49,983 nt of DNA. Origin: UMGS1649 sp045637095 (lineage in GTDB: Bacteria; Bacillota; Clostridia; TANB77; CAG-465). The position numbers were made by a program, and so were the translations under genes. The notes beneath the pieces were generated by a model. The model saw nothing but the letters and a program-made list of their open reading frames with translations, was not told the DNA's origin and did no database searches. Positions 49,527-49,983 of the stretch are shown here, one piece after another; positions within the stretch are counted from its first letter, which is position 1, and each line of letters begins with the position of its first letter. The stretch covers positions 1 to 49,983 of the forward strand of contig JAZTYX010000030.1 of assembly GCA_045637095.1 (NCBI GenBank). Reading direction: 5' to 3'.

Positions 49527-49555
49527 ATTTTAACACACTTTACATAAAAAGTCAA
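49527..49555 (-). promoter_or_regulatory. Promoter of the S-layer protein gene
   Basis: Minus-strand TTGACT (49555-49550), 17-base spacer, TAAAAT (49532-49527). The TTGACTTTTTATG segment is shared with the promoter at 44816-44844. Confidence 0.85.
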
Positions 49556-49620
49556 TTGAAGACCGCTATTTAGCTATGTTTTTTAATCAATTTTTGTGTT
49601 GTTTTTTACCACAAATTTCC

Positions 49621-49650
49621 TGTATTTTTTGTTTTTATTTTCACAAATTA
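49621..49650 (+). promoter_or_regulatory. Possible sigma-G promoter of the SASP gene
   Basis: TGTATT (49621-49626), 17-base spacer, CAAATTA (49644-49650): partial match to sigma-G, at the right distance from the SASP start. Confidence 0.35.
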
Positions 49651-49703
49651 TTAGTGTAAAACAAATTCAAGTTTTGCAATAAAAAAATAGGAGGTGAAAC
49701 TTT

Positions 49704-49895
49704 ATGGCAAGCAATTCATATGTAAACCCAAACGCAAAAGCTGGTTTAGAAAAAATGAAATACGAAGTTGCAAGTGAAATCGGTGTTAACTTAAAACAAG
49801 GTTATAATGGTGATTTAACTTCTAAACAGGCAGGTACTGTGGGTGGTCAGATGGTTAAGAAAATGATTGAATCATACGAAAATTCAATTAAATAA
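49704..49895 (+). CDS. Alpha/beta-type small acid-soluble spore protein
   Basis: The 63-residue DNA-binding protein coats forespore DNA, protecting it from UV and heat, and is degraded at germination. The GPR protease site is visible as YEVASEIGVNL (residues about 20-30), followed by YNGDLTSKQAGTVGGQMVKK, the two-helix DNA-binding pattern. Length and the VGGQMVKKMIESYE end are typical. ATG 49704 follows TAGGAGGTGAAACTT. It should be expressed late in the forespore under sigma-G. Confidence 0.97.
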   Translation: MASNSYVNPNAKAGLEKMKYEVASEIGVNLKQGYNGDLTSKQAGTVGGQMVKKMIESYENSIK

Positions 49896-49904
49896 CAATT
49901 TCAA

Positions 49905-49943
49905 AAAAAGAAAGTAGTTGATATATTCAACTACTTTCTTTTT
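49905..49943 (+). terminator. Terminator of the SASP gene
   Basis: 17-bp stem ending GTAGTTGA (49905-49921) with its complement at 49927-49943, 5-base loop, T-run. Nothing further was recognised to the window end. Confidence 0.92.
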
Positions 49944-49983
49944 TCACCTTTTTTATTAAATCAAATATATTAATAATGAAAGG

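Overview
The window comes from a low-GC, endospore-forming member of the Firmicutes, most likely Clostridia. The evidence is a coherent set of sporulation genes (spoIIAA/spoIIAB, a tricistronic ger germination-receptor operon with a fourth small gene, ytfJ/gerW, an alpha/beta-type SASP, DUF2953/ytfI), strong GGAGG ribosome binding sites, frequent TTG/GTG starts, an AT-rich genome and an S-layer (SLH) surface protein. No tRNA, rRNA, CRISPR array or insertion sequence was seen.

Layout. 1-3.6 kb: two large paralogous DUF4116-like repeat proteins, the first running off the window edge. 3.6-8.5 kb: an oxidoreductase of the diaminopentanoate dehydrogenase type, an MBL-fold hydrolase and secA. 8.7-10.3 kb: three tandem paralogous small acidic proteins of unknown function, each with its own promoter, leader and terminator. 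10.4-12.0 kb: an OB-fold-like membrane protein, a flavin reductase and a small membrane protein. 12.1-15.0 kb: a leftward operon (yqeG-type phosphatase, prepilin-peptidase-like protease, inositol monophosphatase family, endonuclease IV-like TIM barrel). 15.2-16.4 kb: tyrS. 16.6-19.6 kb: two overlapping genes with the architecture N-domain / MazF-like domain / Spo0A C-terminal-like domain. 19.7-22.2 kb: a zinc-type ABC importer. 22.3-25.7 kb: small membrane proteins, a tyrosine phosphatase and a DUF3137 protein. 25.8-29.8 kb: the ger operon. 29.9-32.3 kb: a DUF4440 protein and a frameshifted GntR regulator followed by an ABC exporter. 32.3-35.8 kb: the recA-recX-scpA-DUF2953-ytfJ operon under a promoter with two LexA-type boxes. 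35.9-40.9 kb: veg, ctpA, rpsU, rluB, rluD and a spoIIAA-spoIIAB-DUF6514 operon behind two Spo0A boxes. 41.0-44.7 kb: three paralogous multi-pass membrane proteins with Pro/Glu/Thr-rich stalks and duplicated ectodomains. 44.9-49.5 kb: a 1539-residue S-layer-type protein with ten Ig-like repeats. 49.7 kb: a SASP.

Three sets of accessory genes (8.7-10.3, 16.6-19.6 and 41.0-44.7 kb) stand out. They use visibly more C- and G-ending codons than the AT-rich housekeeping genes. They have near-consensus TTGACT-N17-TATAAT-like promoters and leaders with potential hairpins, and they occur as tandem paralogues of families I do not recognise as whole proteins. The most novel candidate is the pair at 16.6-19.6 kb. 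The first protein keeps the MazF catalytic Arg and Thr and ends in a domain resembling the DNA-binding domain of the sporulation master regulator Spo0A. The second has the same layout with a degenerate MazF-like core.

The sporulation genes form a partial programme: Spo0A boxes precede spoIIAA-spoIIAB, but sigF is not in its usual third position. scpB is likewise missing between scpA and DUF2953. All functional statements are read from sequence motifs and remembered family features; no database search was run.
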